DNA from: Liolophura sinensis
Lineage: Eukaryota; Mollusca; Polyplacophora; Chitonida; Chitonidae
Assembly (NCBI RefSeq): GCF_032854445.1
Contig: NC_088302.1
Location: forward strand, 7,991,338 to 8,055,337
Length of the DNA stretch: 64,000 nt
Reading direction: 5' to 3'
Below, one piece after another: positions 46,626 through 59,885 of the stretch (positions are counted from its first letter, which is position 1; each line of letters opens with the position of its first letter). The notes under the pieces were generated by a model. That model searched no databases. It was not told where the DNA came from and saw nothing but the letters and a program-made list of their open reading frames with translations. The position numbers and the translations under genes are program-made.

Positions 46626-47960
46626 CTGGAGAAAAAAACCGAAATGAAACATTTAGAATTCATGCGAAAACACCCAATTAGTTTTGCAAATAAACAATGA
46701 CAAAGTTTTTATAGTTTTAACCATATATTTCATTATTTACATGTACGTGATATTTTTGGAGCAAAGTTGAAAAAATAAATAATAGTCAACCCTTTCCCAA
46801 TTTCACGTACAAATAATTAAGAGATTTAGATTGGTTACATCAACAATTTTTTGAGTAGAATCCAGATGTATGCTGTCATTTGTATCAGTTTATGCTAAAA
46901 AGTCATACGTGCTTTAATAGGGTATTTAAACTTCAGCTGAGGTGTGTTTTCCTAGGCTGGAATATTAGGTCAGCACAAATAAATATTGTGAAAACGGAAT
47001 CGATTGTTTTCAAGGTCCCCTTACACATGGGAAATGCTATTTTTATCTTCAAGGATGCCTTACCAGAAATGGAGAAAACTGCAAATTAATTTTAACAAGC
47101 ACTACTTCAGGTGCAGAAGAAAAAGAATTATAATTGAAAAACGTATGTAAAAAATACAAATAAAATATATATGCACACACACACGCTTGTATATGTAACA
47201 GAAATGAAAGGTATGGTACTCCGTAATTTTGCATATAAATCTAAGAATGATTTGCTACAATAGACTAGTGAAATACCTATACCATATAATTCCAAAATAA
47301 TTTATTATCAGCACATGACATATAATAAATGCTGTCAAAAATAAGCCAGGTATATGTATAAACTCAAGAATATCTGTAACCACAAGATGTTTTCCTGCCA
47401 AATTCAAGTTCAGCATGAATGACAGGGTGCTATGGCATGCTTACGATGATAAAAACTGGCCCCACTAAGGAATTTCTATTGGATATAAAATTGACATTCA
47501 GTCAATGCCAAATGTTCACAGCCAAAGAAAGCAAATTTGAGCTTCGTTGAGCCATAGTGTCAATAAACTTTTTGAAGGCTCAAGCAAGGAATGCATCAAA
47601 ATATTTGCTCAGAAATCGCTAGAAGTTGTTATCAGAAAGTTTTTCTCAATATGACCCAAAAAGAGTTCTATGCAAAATGAAGTAGACCTCCCCCCCTTTC
47701 CAACAAGACCACTTTTCAAAACAGCTATTCTTAAGAGGTTTGTTATTCATGACTCTATCATGAGTAAGAGATGCTGTGTTTTTACCAGCACTATTCCAAT
47801 AAATTTTCATACCAATACTAAATGACAACCAATAAAAGTTGTCTATTATTGTTTGGCTCCAATAATCAATACAAAGAATTTCAGAGCAGCACGCGTTATT
47901 GGGTGTTCTGATCACATCAATGCGAGAGGTGTACCAATCTTGTGCTATTTCCTTTCTAAT
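46626..47960. other. no recognisable exon or repeat
   Basis: A+T-rich sequence upstream of the first identified exon. No open segment ending in phase 0 with a START N-terminal pattern was found. Confidence 0.4.
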
Positions 47961-47964
47961 TGTG

Positions 47965-48285
47965 TCAACAACAACGGATGCTCTCACAAGCGAGACATGT
48001 TCCCATGGTAACAGACAGTTAGCCTGCCCACGAGAAGGCGGAACTGTTAACTACATAGGATTACCACTCCCACTCACTAATCCCGCCTGTACAACACGCC
48101 GTGACAGTACGTGGATCTGGGGTCAAGTCGGAGGACACTGTGGAATGTGGGCCGTGAGAGCGAGTTGGGGATTCGCCCCTGTCTGCTGCAATACCTCAAC
48201 ATGCTGTACCTTAGCATGATCAACAGCTAACCACATGCTAAACCCTCGGCCACCAGTGGGCCAAACCTCTGTCGCATGCATGCAA
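47965..48285 (-). mobile_element. probable tRNA-derived SINE, separate family
   Basis: The minus strand reads TGGTGGCCGAGGGTTTAGCA (A box) near 48262 and GGGGCGAATCCCCAAC (B box) near 48170, followed by a GC-richer body down to about 47965. The A-to-B spacing exceeds a normal tRNA. No tail repeat or duplication was recognised. Confidence 0.45.
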
Positions 48286-48472
48286 AAACTGACAACAATT
48301 CTTTAGCAGGATCTCAAACCATTCGGCCAAATTTGCTGAAGATGTTTTCTCTGGTCTGAGAAATGCAGAGTGTGCAGTGCTGTGCAGGACTGAGCCAGCT
48401 GGGGGTTGAGGCCAGATTACCAGGCTTTGTTAGTCACCTGTCAGAGGGGCTTGGAAGCAACCCCCTGAATTA

Positions 48473-48702
48473 AGGCACACTTCATAATTATCTTCTACAT
48501 TCAGAATGCACACTGCATAATTACCGTATATACTCAGAAAGCACACTTCGTAATTACCTTCTATACTCAGAAAGCACAATTCATAATTACCTTCTGTACT
48601 CAGAAGGCACCTTTGATAATCATCCTCTACACTCAGAAAGCAAATGTGATCTTCTATGATCAGAAAACACACTTCATAATTATCTTCTACAAGTAAGCCT
48701 GG
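48473..48702. repeat. 33-bp tandem repeat
   Basis: About seven diverged units of GCACACTTCATAATTACCTT plus CTATACTCAGAAA. Confidence 0.9.
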
Positions 48703-48727
48703 CAACGTTGGATTAAACATTTAGTAG

Positions 48728-50190
48728 GGTGATAAACCAGGTAAGGAGAGAAATGGAGATGGCTGAGGTGTGCAGGTAAAGATGTAGAGATATAAAGGTG
48801 AGTGGGGTACAAATAAAACTGAGGGAGATATGAAGGTGGGTGAGGTGCAGAGGTAAAGAATGGGGAGATATGGTGAGCGAGGTGCACAGGTAAAGACCGT
48901 GGAGAGTGGGGTGTACAAGTAAAACTGGGAGAGATATGAAGGTGGGTGAGTTGTGCAGGTAAAGATGGAGAGATATGAGGAGGAGTGTGGTATACAAGTA
49001 AAACTGGGGGAGATATGAAGGTAGGTGAGGTGCAGAGGTAAAGACTGGGGAGATATTGTGAGTGAAGTGCACAGGTAAAGACTGGGGAGATATGAAGGTG
49101 GGTGAACAGGTAAAGACTGGCGAGATATGGTGAGTGAGGTGCACAGGTAAAGACCGAGGAGAGTGTACAAATAAAACTGGGGCAGATATGAATGTGGGTG
49201 AGTTGTGCAGGTAAAGATGGAGAGATATGAGGGTGAGTGGGGTATACAAGTAAAACTGGGTGAGATATGAAGGTGGGTGAAGTGAACAGGTAAAGACTGG
49301 TGAGATATGGTGAGTGAGGTGCACAGCTAAAGACTGGGGAGAATGGGGTGTACAAGTAAAACTGGGGGAGATATGAACATGGGTGAGTTGTGCAGGTAAA
49401 GATGGAGAGCTATGAGAGTGAGTGGGGTAAGTAAAACTGGGGAGATATGGAGGTGAGTGCGGTGCACAGGTAAAGACTGCGGGAGATATAAATGTGGGTG
49501 AAGTGCACAGGTAAAGACTGGGGAGATATTGTGTAAGGTGCACAGGTAAGAGATATGACTGGGGAGATATGAAGGTGGGTGAAGTGCACAGGTAGAGACT
49601 GGGGAGATTTGAAGGCGAGTAAGGTGCACAGGAAAAGACTGGGGAGATATGAAAGTGGGTAAGGTGCACAGGTAAAGACTGGGGAGATATGAAGGGGAGT
49701 AAGGTGCACAGGTAAAGACTGGGGAGATATGAAGGTGGGTAAGGTGCACAGGTAAAGACTAGGGATATGTGAAGGTGAGTAAGGTGCATAGGTAAAGACT
49801 GGGGAGATATGAAGGTGGGTGAGGTGCACAGGTAAGGACTGGGAAGATATGAAGGTGAGTAAGGTGCACAGGTAGAGACTGGGGAGATATGAAGGTGGGT
49901 AAGGTGCACAGGTAGAGACTGGGGAGATATGAGGGTGGGTGAGGTGCACAGGTAAGGACTGGGAAGATATGAAGGTGAGTAAGGTGTACAGGGAAAGACT
50001 GGGGAGATATGAAGGTGGGTGAGGTGTACAGGTAAAACTGGGAAGATATGAAGCTGAGTAAGGTGCATAAGTAAAGACTGGGGAGATATGAAGGTGGGTG
50101 AGGTGTACAGGTAAAACTGGGACGATATGAAGGTGGGTGAGGTGTACCGGTAAAGATGGGAAAGGTACGACTATGGGTGAGGTGTACAGG
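48728..50190. repeat. 40-bp minisatellite, ~36 units
   Basis: Units of GGGAGATATGAAGGTGGGTG plus AGGTGCACAGGTAAAGACTG with small length changes. The complementary strand has almost no stop codon in any frame, producing overlapping minus-strand frames of 451, 222, 179, 149 and 140 codons that are not genes. Confidence 0.96.
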
Positions 50191-50198
50191 TAGACAGA

Positions 50199-50320
50199 CT
50201 TTATGTTCTTTTTTTATTGTTGTTTAACTCCATACATTTTCACTTCTATCATGGCAGTCAGTCTTGTAGAAAGAGAAAACCAGAGTTGCCTAGTTTAAAC
50301 CACCAATCCTTCCTAAGTAG
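50199..50320 (-). mobile_element. SINE fragment, family C
   Basis: TTATTGTTGTTTAACTCCAT, CATTTTCACTTCTATCATGG, GAAAACCAGAGTTGCC and TTTAAACCACCAATCCTT form the inverted tail and body of a degraded copy. Confidence 0.5.
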
Positions 50321-51685
50321 AAATAAAATGGTTTCTATGTATAACATTACAGTTGGCAATGTGTAGTACAGTGGTTCAAAGCTAAATTTCTGCCTCCACA
50401 CCGTAATAAAGACCTACATTTTTACACATGTGAGTTCACTTCAATGTTACAGAGCGAAGCCATACAATTATTTTTTATTCAAACATTTTTTTTGGAGGGG
50501 AGGGGAAGGAGCCATTAACCTTTGACCCAAAGCAGCCAGACTTCCTCACTATTGGCCAGTGTGTTTGTACCCCTCTGTCTATCACCCCAGTGGCACAGGA
50601 AGCACTTCTGGTACAATCCATTAAACATTGTTGTTACTTAACTCACATCTCTGCACCCTAAGACATCCACATGTACTGGTATGCACACCCTAAAAGGGTT
50701 AGCACCGTGCCCTATGGTGTACAGCCCTATATATATATATATAATGATATACCCCCACTCACTGTATTATATTCTATTCATGAGACATTCCAAAGCAATA
50801 GATACTTTAAAACTAAACCTACATAGAATCAATTTTTCAGTTATGTTGGACATTTGTTTGCTTTTTATTTATTAAATTCACATGTAAATTTACATATCTG
50901 CCATACATGTTTACATAATTTGCGCATTTCCTCAAGACCAAGTCACTGTGAATAATATATTATTTTGTTTCTGGGTCAAGGTGAGATGAACAAAAATAGA
51001 CTAATTTGCATATATTCATCAAGATACCTTTGTAGATCAGTGATAGATGCAGATGTGTCTGACAACATGTCTGTGGATATCACATGCACATAACCAATCA
51101 GGAATACTCTCACGTTTGCACGTGCCTAATTATACCAGTGAGTCAAGGCTTGGTGTACAAACACCTGTAGATGTCCAACTTTTTTAATGCCTAAAGCAGT
51201 TTTCTCAGTGAAATTTATGTCTACAATTAGCATGAAAAGGACACTAAAATGATCTGTTTGTGTCTCTAATGATGCAGATTATCTAAAACTATACAAATTA
51301 TTTCTCTTTACTACCCAGTTCTTAGAATGTTTCACGCTATCGGTTACAAAGGCAGTTGAAAAAGCTGAAGAATTAGCGTGTTAGTACTAATTAAATAGTA
51401 TTCATGTATATGTATACTAGCTATTTTGCATGTTCACGGATAAGGCCAATCATACTTAATTCCTTGTTTTCCATCACAAAATTTTGGAAATCAGGTGCAG
51501 GCAGCAGAAGAATTTTCATTTTTTATTTTGTCAGTTTATTTCAGCTTGATTTTACCTTCTGTGACAATTTCTAGCACAAAATAATTAGTAAAACAAGTGT
51601 GATTCACCTGAGGAGGACAAATGCCTTAAATGATGTAGAGTACATAACAAAAACATATACTTCATGTACAAACATACTAGTACAT
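50321..51685. other. no recognisable feature
   Basis: A+T-rich unique sequence with a short (TA)n run at 50730-50742. Confidence 0.4.
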
Positions 51686-51688
51686 GAA

Positions 51689-52065
51689 CAAATATATTTA
51701 TTTGATTGTTGCCTAATGTTGTACCCGTATTTAAACATTTTCACTTTATTAATGGCCGTCTCTCATAAGGATGGAGCAAACGAGGATGGTGTAAATGACT
51801 GACATCTGGCAAGTCACTGATGAACTTTTCCACACGCTACGTACAAATCGGGGCCTACGCATAACATATTTGTGAAAGACAAGCCGTTTTTAACAAATGC
51901 TAGACTGGGCAAATGCCTACACAACCATCATTGACCGCTTATCCCAACCCCAACTCCACGAACAGTCAGAGCAGGGTAACTTACAAAGTCCGTGCCCATA
52001 GCTGGGTTTAAGCCCACACCTCATATGTCTTAGAACCTTTAACAAGTAGATCAACTTATGCCTGA
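51689..52065 (-). mobile_element. SINE family C, near full length, degraded
   Basis: Inverted tail ATATATTTATTTGATTGTTG, CATTTTCACTTTATTAATGG, then CACTGATGAACTTTTCCACA and CATAGCTGGGTTTAAGCCCA (B box GGGCTTAAACCC on the minus strand). The head ends near 52065. Confidence 0.55.
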
Positions 52066-54366
52066 TCCCTTATGCACAGAGCTACATTTATGATATTCAG
52101 TAATAAGTTTATATGTTTAAATTTTAAAAAATATAATAAATATGTAAAACAGTTTAGTTTGTATACTGAAGTACTAAACACTCTTGATCGAGAATGGAAT
52201 CAATTAAATACATATAAACACACAAAACATATCAAGTTTTATAATATGATATATATCAGTACAGATATTTAATGCTTTGGTATACAGCTGTCATATAAAA
52301 CCAGTGCAGACATAAGTATGTAACAGCAGTGTGAGCAAACGGTGATATTTATGATATCCATTATTGTAATATGATATACCATCACATGCTCAAGTAAACA
52401 GAAACAACACAGCTAATGTATTAGGTTTACAGTATACATGGTTTAGTCAGCACTCTACAAAGCCTTTGCTACTGTTTGCATCCTACAAAAGCGCCTTGCT
52501 AACGGCTTCCAGACCCTGCCAACATCCCCGCCCCACCCACTCTCTTGGGCCCTCAAAGGGCAAGCAGGCAGGGAGTTCACCCCAGCGATGATGACCATGT
52601 GTGCTCCGCTAGCCTTTCATCTTGTATCTCCTTAGCAACAGACAAAAATACTTCCAGTTTCCACTGACAATTGTTATTTCTATGTATTGGCAAATCTATA
52701 GTTAGAGGATTTCCGACAAATATGATATGCCAAATAATTCTGTATCACAGCACTATATCAGGCAAAAGTACACAGTTTTACCATACACTTAATAATTAGG
52801 GTAGAAATCAATGGAGAACCTTTAAGTTATCTTTTAAATCAGATAATCATATAATATACAGTCATTTCAAATGGGAAATATGAAATATTAACTTTATTAG
52901 TAGGCCTACATGTAACTGCCAAAGGATCATATGACTGTGGTACAATTAACACTATACAGTAGCCTACAGTTTAGTCAAAATGACACCTGTACTTGATGCC
53001 TACACACAGAGCACTGAATAGCAAACAATGCAGAGCGGATGGCAAATGGCCTGAAATATGGTACAAAAACTGAAATATAAAAAAATGAATAAATGAAAAC
53101 AATGAAACAAAATTTGCAGATAAAATCTCAACCTGTATCCCACTGGCACAGACTTACAACACTAGGTCAACTCTGGTGTAATGCACAATGCTTACATTTA
53201 TTTGTCTGCACAAGTATGCAAATTACTTTTTTAAACATTTAGCAGACGAAATGAAATCCTGAAGTGTGATTGATGTTCCCATAAATCACAAATTTGTTGG
53301 CCAGAATAAGACAACAGTTAAGCTATTGTGTTTTCTACTGGTTTCTGGGCAAGTTTTATAGGGCTGACGTAGAACAATGGGATAAAAATCTGTCAAAATA
53401 AAAATGAAATCGAATTTTCTTATTTCTACAGATAGTTTTTCATAGTGACTTGATATCTAACATTAGGCATGGGAGTTGGGTTACTTTACTGACTAAGAGA
53501 TAGACTGGGATAGTTATCACAGAACAACCTGCCCCATGTATACGTATAATGGGTACCACATACCAGTGAGACAGTTATTAAAGTCTGCTTCTGTCAATAT
53601 CAATTACTTCAGCTTGGTTGTATACATATATATACGCAGCGTGTTTTTTTTCATTACTGCTTTGGGTGTCAAAGTTTTAGCAGGCCAGTATGTGGCAAAA
53701 AAACCTCCCAAAAAACACATGTATATGCAATATCAAAACTTGAAACAGATACATACATATATTGTATCATGTGCTGTGTTTAAATAACAGAATGGGCTTT
53801 GCTGAATGATGAATAGGTGCATGTGAGGCCAAAAAATGAGATTTGTACATCTGACATCATGCCTGCCCAAGTCCATCATGTTAGATAACTCAGTAATAAA
53901 AATTCCACAGCCAGACATAGCTGGGCTGAGGATGCATCCTAGTACAAACAGTCAGCCTCATCCGCCATGGCATGTTCCAATTTCACACCCACGGTGGAAT
54001 GTTCAGTGTAAACACACCAGGCCTTTCCATAAATAATTATGAAGCTTAGCTGATTATGAAAACATGCCGGATGACATAATCCTGACTGATATGACAATGT
54101 CCTCCATTGTTCATGGAAAACAGGTCGAGACAAGTTCATTTTTTCAGGCTGCAATTGTTTTCTCTGGTTTTACTACCAGGGTTCCTATACAAGCATTGTC
54201 AGACTGTTCAGTTATTTATTTCTTGGATTTAACATCAAATATTTCATAGTTGTCAAATTGGGACACTAACCCATGCCAAAAGTCAAAAGGCATGTCAGGC
54301 TTGTTCATCGTAAATCAATGCTGATCTACTTAATATACAATGTACATTTAAATCAGTGTTCTACAT
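52066..54366. other. no recognisable feature
   Basis: A+T-rich unique sequence. Frames of 60-83 codons near 53536-54249 have no motif and no splice context that connects to the START exon. Confidence 0.4.
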
Positions 54367-54409
54367 TTGAGACATGCTGAGGTACCCATATACTGGATGG
54401 ATGAAAAAT

Positions 54410-55855
54410 CCAAAAGCCCTCATGTGATATATAGGTCACCCAGACTCACATCAGGCCACACAAATTTTAATTGTTGTCTTCACAGGATGTATAGGTCTCT
54501 CAGACTCACATCAGGCCACACCAATTTTAATTCTTGTCTTCATATGATGTATAGGTCACCCAGGCTCACATCAGGCCATGCCAATTTTAACTGTTGTCTT
54601 CATATGATGTATAGGTCACCCAGACTCACATCAGGCCACACAAATTTTAACTGTTGCCTTCACAGGATGTATAGGTCTCTCAGATTCACATTAGGCCACG
54701 CCAATTTTACTTGTTGTCTTCATATGATGTATAGGTCTCTCAGACTCACATCAGGCCACACCAATTTTAATTCTTGTCTTCATATGATGTATAGGTCACC
54801 CAGACTCACATCAGGCCACAAAAATTTTAACTGTTGCCTTCACAGGATGTATAGGTCTCTCAGACTCACATCAGGCCATGCCAATTTTAACTGTTGTCTT
54901 CATATGATGTATAGGTCACCCAGACTCACATCAGGCCACGCCAATTTTAACTGTTGTCTTCATATGATGTATAGGTCACCCAGACTCACGTCAGGCCACA
55001 CAAATTTTAACTGTTGCCTTCACAGGATGTATAGGTCTCTCAGACTCACATCAGGCCACGCCAATTTTAATTCTTGTCTTCATATGATGTATAGGTCTCT
55101 CAGACTCACATCAGGCCACACCAATTTTAATTCTTGTCTTCCAACAATATACAGGTCACCCAGACTCACATCAGGCCACGCCAATTTTAACTGTTGTCTT
55201 CATATGATGTATAGGTCTCTCAGACTCACATCAGGCCACACAAATTTTAACTGTTGCCTTCACAGGATGTATAGGTCTCTCAGACTCACATCAGGCCACG
55301 CCAATTTTAATTCTTGTCTTCATATGATGTATAGGTCTCTCAGACTCACATCAGGCCACACCAATTTTAATTCTTGTCTTCCAACAATATACAGGTCACC
55401 CAGACTCACATTAGGCCACGCCAATTTTAACTGTTGTCTTCATACGATGTATAGGTCACCCAGACTCACATCAGGCCACGCCAATTTTACTTGTTGTCTT
55501 CATATGATGTATAGGTCACCCAGACTCACATCAGGCCACGCCAATTTTAACTGTTGTCTTCATATGATGTATAGCTCATCCAGACTCACATCAGCCCACA
55601 CTAATTTTAATTGTTGTCTTCATATGATGTATAGGTCACCCAGACTCACATCAGCCCACACCAATTTTAATTGTTGTCTTCATACGATGTATAGGTCACC
55701 CAGACTCACATCAGGCCACGCCAATTTTACTTGTTGTCTTCACAGGATGTATATGTCACCCAGACTCACATCAGCCCACACCAATTTTAATTGTTGTCTT
55801 CATATGATGTATAGGTCATCCAGACTCACATCAGGCCCAAGCAGATTTTAATTCT
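54410..55855 (+). repeat. 60-bp minisatellite, 24 units, open in one frame
   Basis: 24 consecutive units of exactly 60 bp (GATGTATAGGTCACCCAGAC, TCACATCAGGCCACACCAAT, TTTAATTGTTGTCTTCATAT), with the only indel in the last unit. Because 60 is a multiple of 3, a 494-codon frame (54367-55851) encodes a 20-residue repeat with consensus MYRSPRLTSGHTNFNCCLHM. Variants are SPRL or SLRL, and NCC or NSC. There is no signal peptide, known domain or non-repeat flank of any length, so I treat it as a minisatellite. Confidence 0.93.
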
Positions 55856-55859
55856 TGTC

Positions 55860-56490
55860 TTCCTATGATATAAACTATTTTGACAATTTTTGTTGTTGAA
55901 GACATAGTTGCATGATCAGGCAGATTTCAAAAACAAGAAAATAATTAAAACATCAAGAGCAGACAATTTAAGTTTTATTTCATTTTTGAATTTTTTGTTG
56001 TCAGCCTGCCCATAAGGCATCAAATAAAACTGCTGTTAATAAAAACTCAGACTGTTATATAAAAAACCCCATCCCTATATGTATGTATATGGTACTGCAT
56101 GGTACTATGAGCAGAACACTGGGATAAACTTTAACAATAAAGCATCCAGTGGTTCATACATGGACAAATTCTCTATCAGTAAACCAAGTACAGTGCAGGC
56201 CTTTCAAATTTACAGTAACAGTTACAGACATTTTAAAGTTCACAGACTGCATGATTCAAAAGAAAACCAAAGGGAAGAAATGATAAAATTTCACATGCAA
56301 ATTTTCATCCCTATATACACAATTACAAAGATCACAGGTGGCGGAACCAGGGGAGCTGAGCCCTGTTGACTGCTTATTGCCAGAGACATTCAGGAACAGG
56401 ATAATTTTAAAGACTCCATGATCCAGAATGGTGTTTAATTCACATCTCATGTGACCTATTGACTGAAAGGAAAGTACCTTAACTAGCCAC
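55860..56490. other. no recognisable feature
   Basis: A+T-rich unique sequence between the 60-bp array and a SINE tail. Confidence 0.4.
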
Positions 56491-56494
56491 AAAC

Positions 56495-56552
56495 CCATTC
56501 CTATATTCTGGAGTGCAGCGTACAACACCAATCAAATAAATAAATAAATAAT
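56495..56552 (+). mobile_element. SINE tail fragment
   Basis: CTATATTCTGGAGTGCAGCG then TACAACACCAATCAAATAAA and (TAAA)n, the 3' end of family A or C. Confidence 0.6.
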
Positions 56553-56584
56553 TTGTCGAGTATATTCGTAAGAAGGGCTGGATC

Positions 56585-58667
56585 GTAAGAACTAATACAG
56601 GAACTGAACAGAATGTCACAAGCCTTATCCAGCCCTATATACAGATCATGATACCACCTTCTCTTACTGTTTACGGTGTGATACACATGCATGTGTACAT
56701 GTAAGAAATGCTACAAGAACTGAACAGAATGTCACAAGCCTTATCCAGCCCTATATACCGATCATGATACCACCTTCTCTTACTGTTTACGGTGTGATAC
56801 ACATGCATGTGTACATGTAAGAACTAATACAGGAACTGAACAGAATGTCACAAGCCTTATCCAGCCCTATATACCGATCATGATACCATCTTCTCTTACT
56901 GTTTACGGTGTGATACACATGCATGTGTACATGTAAGAAATGATACAGGAACTGAACAGAATGTCACAAGCCTTATCCAGCCCTATATACCGATCATGAT
57001 ACCACCTTCTCTTACTGTTTACGGTGTGATACACATGCATGTGTACATGTAAGAACTAATACAGGAACTGAACAGAATGTCACAAGCCTTATCCAGCCCT
57101 ATATACCGATCATGATACCATCTTCTCTTACTCTTTACGGTGTGATACACATGGATGTGTACATGTAAGAACTAATACAGGAACTGAACAGAATGTCACA
57201 AGCCTTATCCAGCCCTATATACCGATCATGATACCATCTTCTCTTACTGTTTACGGTGTGATACACATGCATGTGTACATGTAAGAAATGCTACAGGAAC
57301 TGAACAGAATGTCACAAGCCTTATCCAGCCCTATATACTGATCATGATACCATCTTCTCTTACTGTTTACGTTGTGATACACATGGATGTGTACATGTAA
57401 GAACTAATACAGGAAATGAACAGAATGTCACAAGCCTTATCCAGCCCTATATACCGATCATGATACCACCTTCTCTTACTGTTTACGGTGTGATACACAT
57501 GCATGTGTACATGTAAGAACTAATACAGGAACTGAACAGAATGTCACAAGCCTTATCCAGCCCTATATACCGATCATGATACCATCTTCTCTTACTGTTT
57601 ACGTTGTGATACACATGGATGTGTACATGTAAGAAATGCTACAAGAACTGAACAGAATGTCATAAGCCTTATCCAGCCCTATATACCGATCATGATACCA
57701 CCTTCTCTTACTCTTTACGGTGTGATACACATGCATGTGTACATGTAAGAACTAATACAGGAACTGAACAGAATGTCACAAGCCTTATCCAGCCCTATAT
57801 ACCGATCATGATACCATCTTCTCTTACTGTTTACGTTGTGATACACATGCATGTGTACATGTAAGAACTAATACAGGAACTGAACAGAATGTCACAAGCC
57901 TTATCCAGCCCTATATACCGATCATGATACCATCTTCTCTTACTGTTTACGGTGTGATACACATGCATGTGTACATGTAAGAACTAATACAGGAACTGAA
58001 CAGAATGTCACAAGCCTTATCCAGCCCTATATACCGATCATGATACCATCTTCTCTTACTGTTTACGGTGTGATACACATGGATGTGTACATGTAAGAAA
58101 TGCTACAAGAACTGAACAGAATGTCACAAGCCTTATCCAGCCCTATATACCGATCATGATACCATCTTCTCTTACTGTTTACGGTGTGATACACATGCAT
58201 GTGTACATGTAAGAACTAATACAGGAACTGAACAGAATGTCACAAGCCTTATCCAGCCCTATATACCGATCATGATACCATCTTCTCTTACTATTTACGG
58301 TGTGATACACATGCATGTGTACATGTAAGAACTAATACAAGAACTGAACAGAATGTCACAAGCCTTATCCAGCCCTATATACCGATCATGATACCACCTT
58401 CTCTTACTGTTTACGGTGTGATACACATGGATGTGTACATGTAAGAACTAATACAGGAACTGAACAGAATGTCACAAGCCTTATCCAGCCCTATATACCG
58501 ATCATGATACCATCTTCTCTTACTATTTACGGTGTGATACACATGCATGTGTACATGTAAGAACTAATACAGGAACTGAACAGAATGTCACAATCCTTAT
58601 CCAGCCCTATATACTGATCATGATACCATCTTCTCTTACTGTTTACGGTGTGATACACATGGATAAT
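56585..58667. repeat. 116-bp satellite-like array, 18 units, each with a palindrome
   Basis: The unit begins AACTAATACAGGAACTGAAC, continues AGAATGTCACAAGCCTTATC, CAGCCCTATATACCGATCAT and TTCTCTTACTGTTTACGG, and ends ACACATGCATGTGTACATGT. Units differ by a few substitutions and hardly any indels. The final 20 bases alternate purine and pyrimidine and contain a 14-bp perfect palindrome, broken by C-to-G in six units. Confidence 0.97.
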
Positions 58668-58669
58668 TA

Positions 58670-59248
58670 AGTCCTTCATCAAACAGGAAAACATCAATAC
58701 TTAATGTAGTAGGTAAATTTTAAAAAATGGTACATCTGTTTGTTGTACACCATATCATTTGTTCTACTATAATCAACCAATTTTCTCATCTTCATAAAAC
58801 ACAGACTTAATAATGTACTTTAAGAAAGACAATATGCATGCTGTTGTCAATATTAGCTTATTTACCAGTTCATCACTCTTCCACCATTAGAGGTAGAAAA
58901 TAAACATGTCTCTTTTGATTGAACAGAATTTTGTCCATCAAAACAACATTTATAATCATGATTTTTTTCTTCTTATGTATGAGTATTATACATGGTTAGC
59001 TTTGTAGTATTCTGAAGACAAAAAATCTGCCTCACATCATACAAGTTATATGGCAAACGAATAGAAATCAGAAAATAGAGGCAATGAATCCACCTGAAGT
59101 AAACAACCTTCTATTCATGTAAACCATAAAAAAAATAAATAAGCAACAAGAATGAAGTAACTGAATGGACTTGACCATGAACTCATGTGCATATGTGAAT
59201 GAAGTCCATGTTTCTCAGGCAACTTGCTCTATTTTTAAAAATTCCGAC
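58670..59248. other. no recognisable feature
   Basis: A+T-rich unique sequence. Confidence 0.4.
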
Positions 59249-59261
59249 TTGAAGGGCATGT

Positions 59262-59423
59262 TCTCTTGCTGTACATGAAAAAGTCTGCCAGCAACCTGCA
59301 GACAGTCATGGGTATCCCCTCATGGGCTCTGCCTGGTTTTCTTCCATCATAATGCTGGCTGCCTTCGTATAAGTGAAATATTCTTGAGTACGGCGTAAAA
59401 CATCAATCAAATAAATAAATAAA
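59262..59423 (+). mobile_element. SINE family A, 5'-truncated, with target-site duplication
   Basis: CTGCCAGCAACCTGCAGACA, CCATCATAATGCTGGCTGCC, TATAAGTGAAATATTCTTGA and TACGGCGTAAAACATCAATC, then (AAAT)n. Flanked by TTGAAGGGCATGT (59249-59261) and TTGAAGGGTATGT (59424-59436), one mismatch. Confidence 0.82.
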
Positions 59424-59885
59424 TTGAAGGGTATGTCATCAGTGGAAAAGAGTTTTAATTTGAGATTTTTGATGGTGTAATACAACCTTACTACATGTAG
59501 TATTCTCCAACAGAATATGAACATCTTGGCAAGCTCAAAATTTTGTTTTCATAAAAATCTAACAACAGTTCATTTACCAAACAATCATTTCAGGGTAACA
59601 GGTATTTGCCATTGATACATGATCTGCTAACGTACAAAATTAATTGTAACACTGAACAAAGCTTGTGTAAATAAAGTAGACGCCATGAAAAAGGTAAGAT
59701 TGCCTAATAGCGAGCACCTAATTATTAATTTATTAGTAATTAAGTAATTAACATAGCACCACTGGGCACACATCATTAAGAAGTAATTAGAGACATATAT
59801 GCGCATAACTGAATATAAATATATAATGGTGAAGTATGTCACAGAGAAGACTAACAGACAGAAATCAGGTCAGCAAAGCTTATAT
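59424..59885. other. no recognisable feature
   Basis: A+T-rich unique sequence between a SINE and the 28-bp array. Confidence 0.4.

Noticed and set aside
48713-50068. 451-codon minus-strand open frame and its overlapping 140-222 codon companions
   Set aside because: The 40-bp unit lacks stop codons in all three minus frames, so long overlapping frames arise automatically. The encoded repeat merely cycles three frames of one unit.
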